Positions 5,735 through 6,221 of a stretch of 6,221 nt of DNA are shown one piece after another. The stretch comes from a bacterium (GTDB taxonomy: Bacteria; Patescibacteriota; WWE3; 2-01-FULL-39-13; JAQBTZ01). The notes under the pieces were generated by a model, which made no database searches, had not been told where the DNA came from, and saw only the letters and a program-made list of their open reading frames with translations. The position numbers and the translations under genes were made by a program. The stretch covers positions 1-6,221 of the forward strand of contig JAQBTZ010000036.1 of the NCBI GenBank assembly GCA_027624675.1. Direction: 5' to 3'. Numbering within the stretch: the first letter of the stretch is position 1; every line of letters starts with the position of its first letter.

Positions 5735-6221
5735 TTACCAATTAGGGTGAAAAACTACAACATTTGGTCCCAAATTTAAAAAACCTGTAAAATACATAAT
5801 CTGACCATCCTCGTTTGATCTGGTTTTAATCTTTTCCCAATCTTCAGTGCCCAAATCATCTGGCCACAAATTATAATTAGACCAAATTATATACTGAGGA
5901 TAATCTTTACCTGCTAAATCATTATAAAAAAATTCATCTACATTACCTATTGTAATGTTATCACCATCTAATATTGGAAAATACTCTCCATATCTCAGCA
6001 CCTTAACCTCCTTTTTATCAACCTGTTGCATAATCCAGTTACTGGCTAATGTTCTAGAGTCAGTATTAATAATTAAAATCTTAAAATAAATAACCTGCAC
6101 CATAATCAACCCAATAAATATTAAAGTTGCTTTTTTGTTTTTAAATATTTTTTCAAACAGATCTAAACAAAATATAATAATAAAGATATATAATGGCACA
6201 AAATAATGATCAGCCTGCCTT
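5735..6221 (-). CDS. GT39-like membrane glycosyltransferase, C-terminal part (5' end outside window)
   Basis: The C-terminal about 161 residues of a fourth membrane glycosyltransferase. The frame is open to the window edge and reads RQADHYFVPLYIFIIIF, so the GTG at 6199-6197 is an internal codon, not the start. An Arg/His-containing segment leading into a PLY helix is typical of the late external loop and last helices of GT39-like proteins. Two helices are visible (VPLYIFIIIFCLDLF and ATLIFIGLIMVQVIYFKILI). They are followed by DSRTLASNWIMQQVD and a soluble tail of about 105 residues with GEYFPIL, IIWSNYNLWPDD and the end VVVFHPNW; the TR/SR..a..WI.....  pattern after the last helix is common in these families. 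The catalytic N-terminal half is not in the window, so assignment rests on tail architecture and neighbours. It converges on the three-gene operon. The stop is TAA at 5737-5735. Confidence 0.72.
   Translation of the reverse strand, partial: RQADHYFVPLYIFIIIFCLDLFEKIFKNKKATLIFIGLIMVQVIYFKILIINTDSRTLASNWIMQQVDKKEVKVLRYGEYFPILDGDNITIGNVDEFFYNDLAGKDYPQYIIWSNYNLWPDDLGTEDWEKIKTRSNEDGQIMYFTGFLNLGPNVVVFHPNW

Noticed and set aside
6197..6199. GTG as the start of the fourth glycosyltransferase
   Set aside because: The frame stays open to the window edge and encodes family-like residues (RQADHYF) directly before it, so the gene is cut by the window and the GTG is an internal Val codon.

Overview
This is an AT-rich window with closely packed genes, almost no Shine-Dalgarno sequences ahead of the starts, short gene overlaps, and several different GT39-like (PMT/ArnT-like) integral-membrane glycosyltransferases side by side. 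That combination, plus a REP-associated tyrosine transposase (RAYT), fits a Candidate Phyla Radiation/Patescibacteria genome, perhaps of the Microgenomates type. The lineage is inferred from gene style, not from a marker gene. The standard bacterial code works throughout: glycine is read from GGN and no in-frame TGA is needed.

Layout. Positions 55-4757 (+) hold three consecutive GT39-like membrane proteins of 510-540 residues. Each start lies inside the end of the previous gene, so they read as one operon. All three have the plan expected for lipid-carrier-dependent glycosyltransferases: an N-terminal helix, an acidic motif (DE or DD) in the first external loop, many helices, and a soluble C-terminal tail. 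They belong to clearly different subtypes, so they are not recent tandem duplicates. On the minus strand, 6221-5735 is the C-terminal part of a fourth GT39-like protein that runs off the window and converges on the operon.

Between the converging genes lies a mobile module. A 225-residue RAYT (5619-4942, minus) has an HYH metal motif and a YIDLN catalytic-tyrosine motif. It is flanked by two same-orientation copies of a repeat with an identical 24-nt core built around a short GC-rich hairpin. The 4758-4941 gap also carries three further palindromes, one with a perfect 13-bp stem and one of the ATTCCC...GGGAAT type.

How it works together. The four glycosyltransferases probably act at the cytoplasmic membrane, moving sugars from polyprenyl-phosphate carriers onto surface glycans, lipids or proteins; acceptors cannot be told from sequence. 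The RAYT and its repeats look like a REPtron-like or IS200-like unit that settled in the non-coding space between two convergent 3' ends. This module is the most interesting part of the window. I see no defence system, CRISPR array, tRNA or rRNA.
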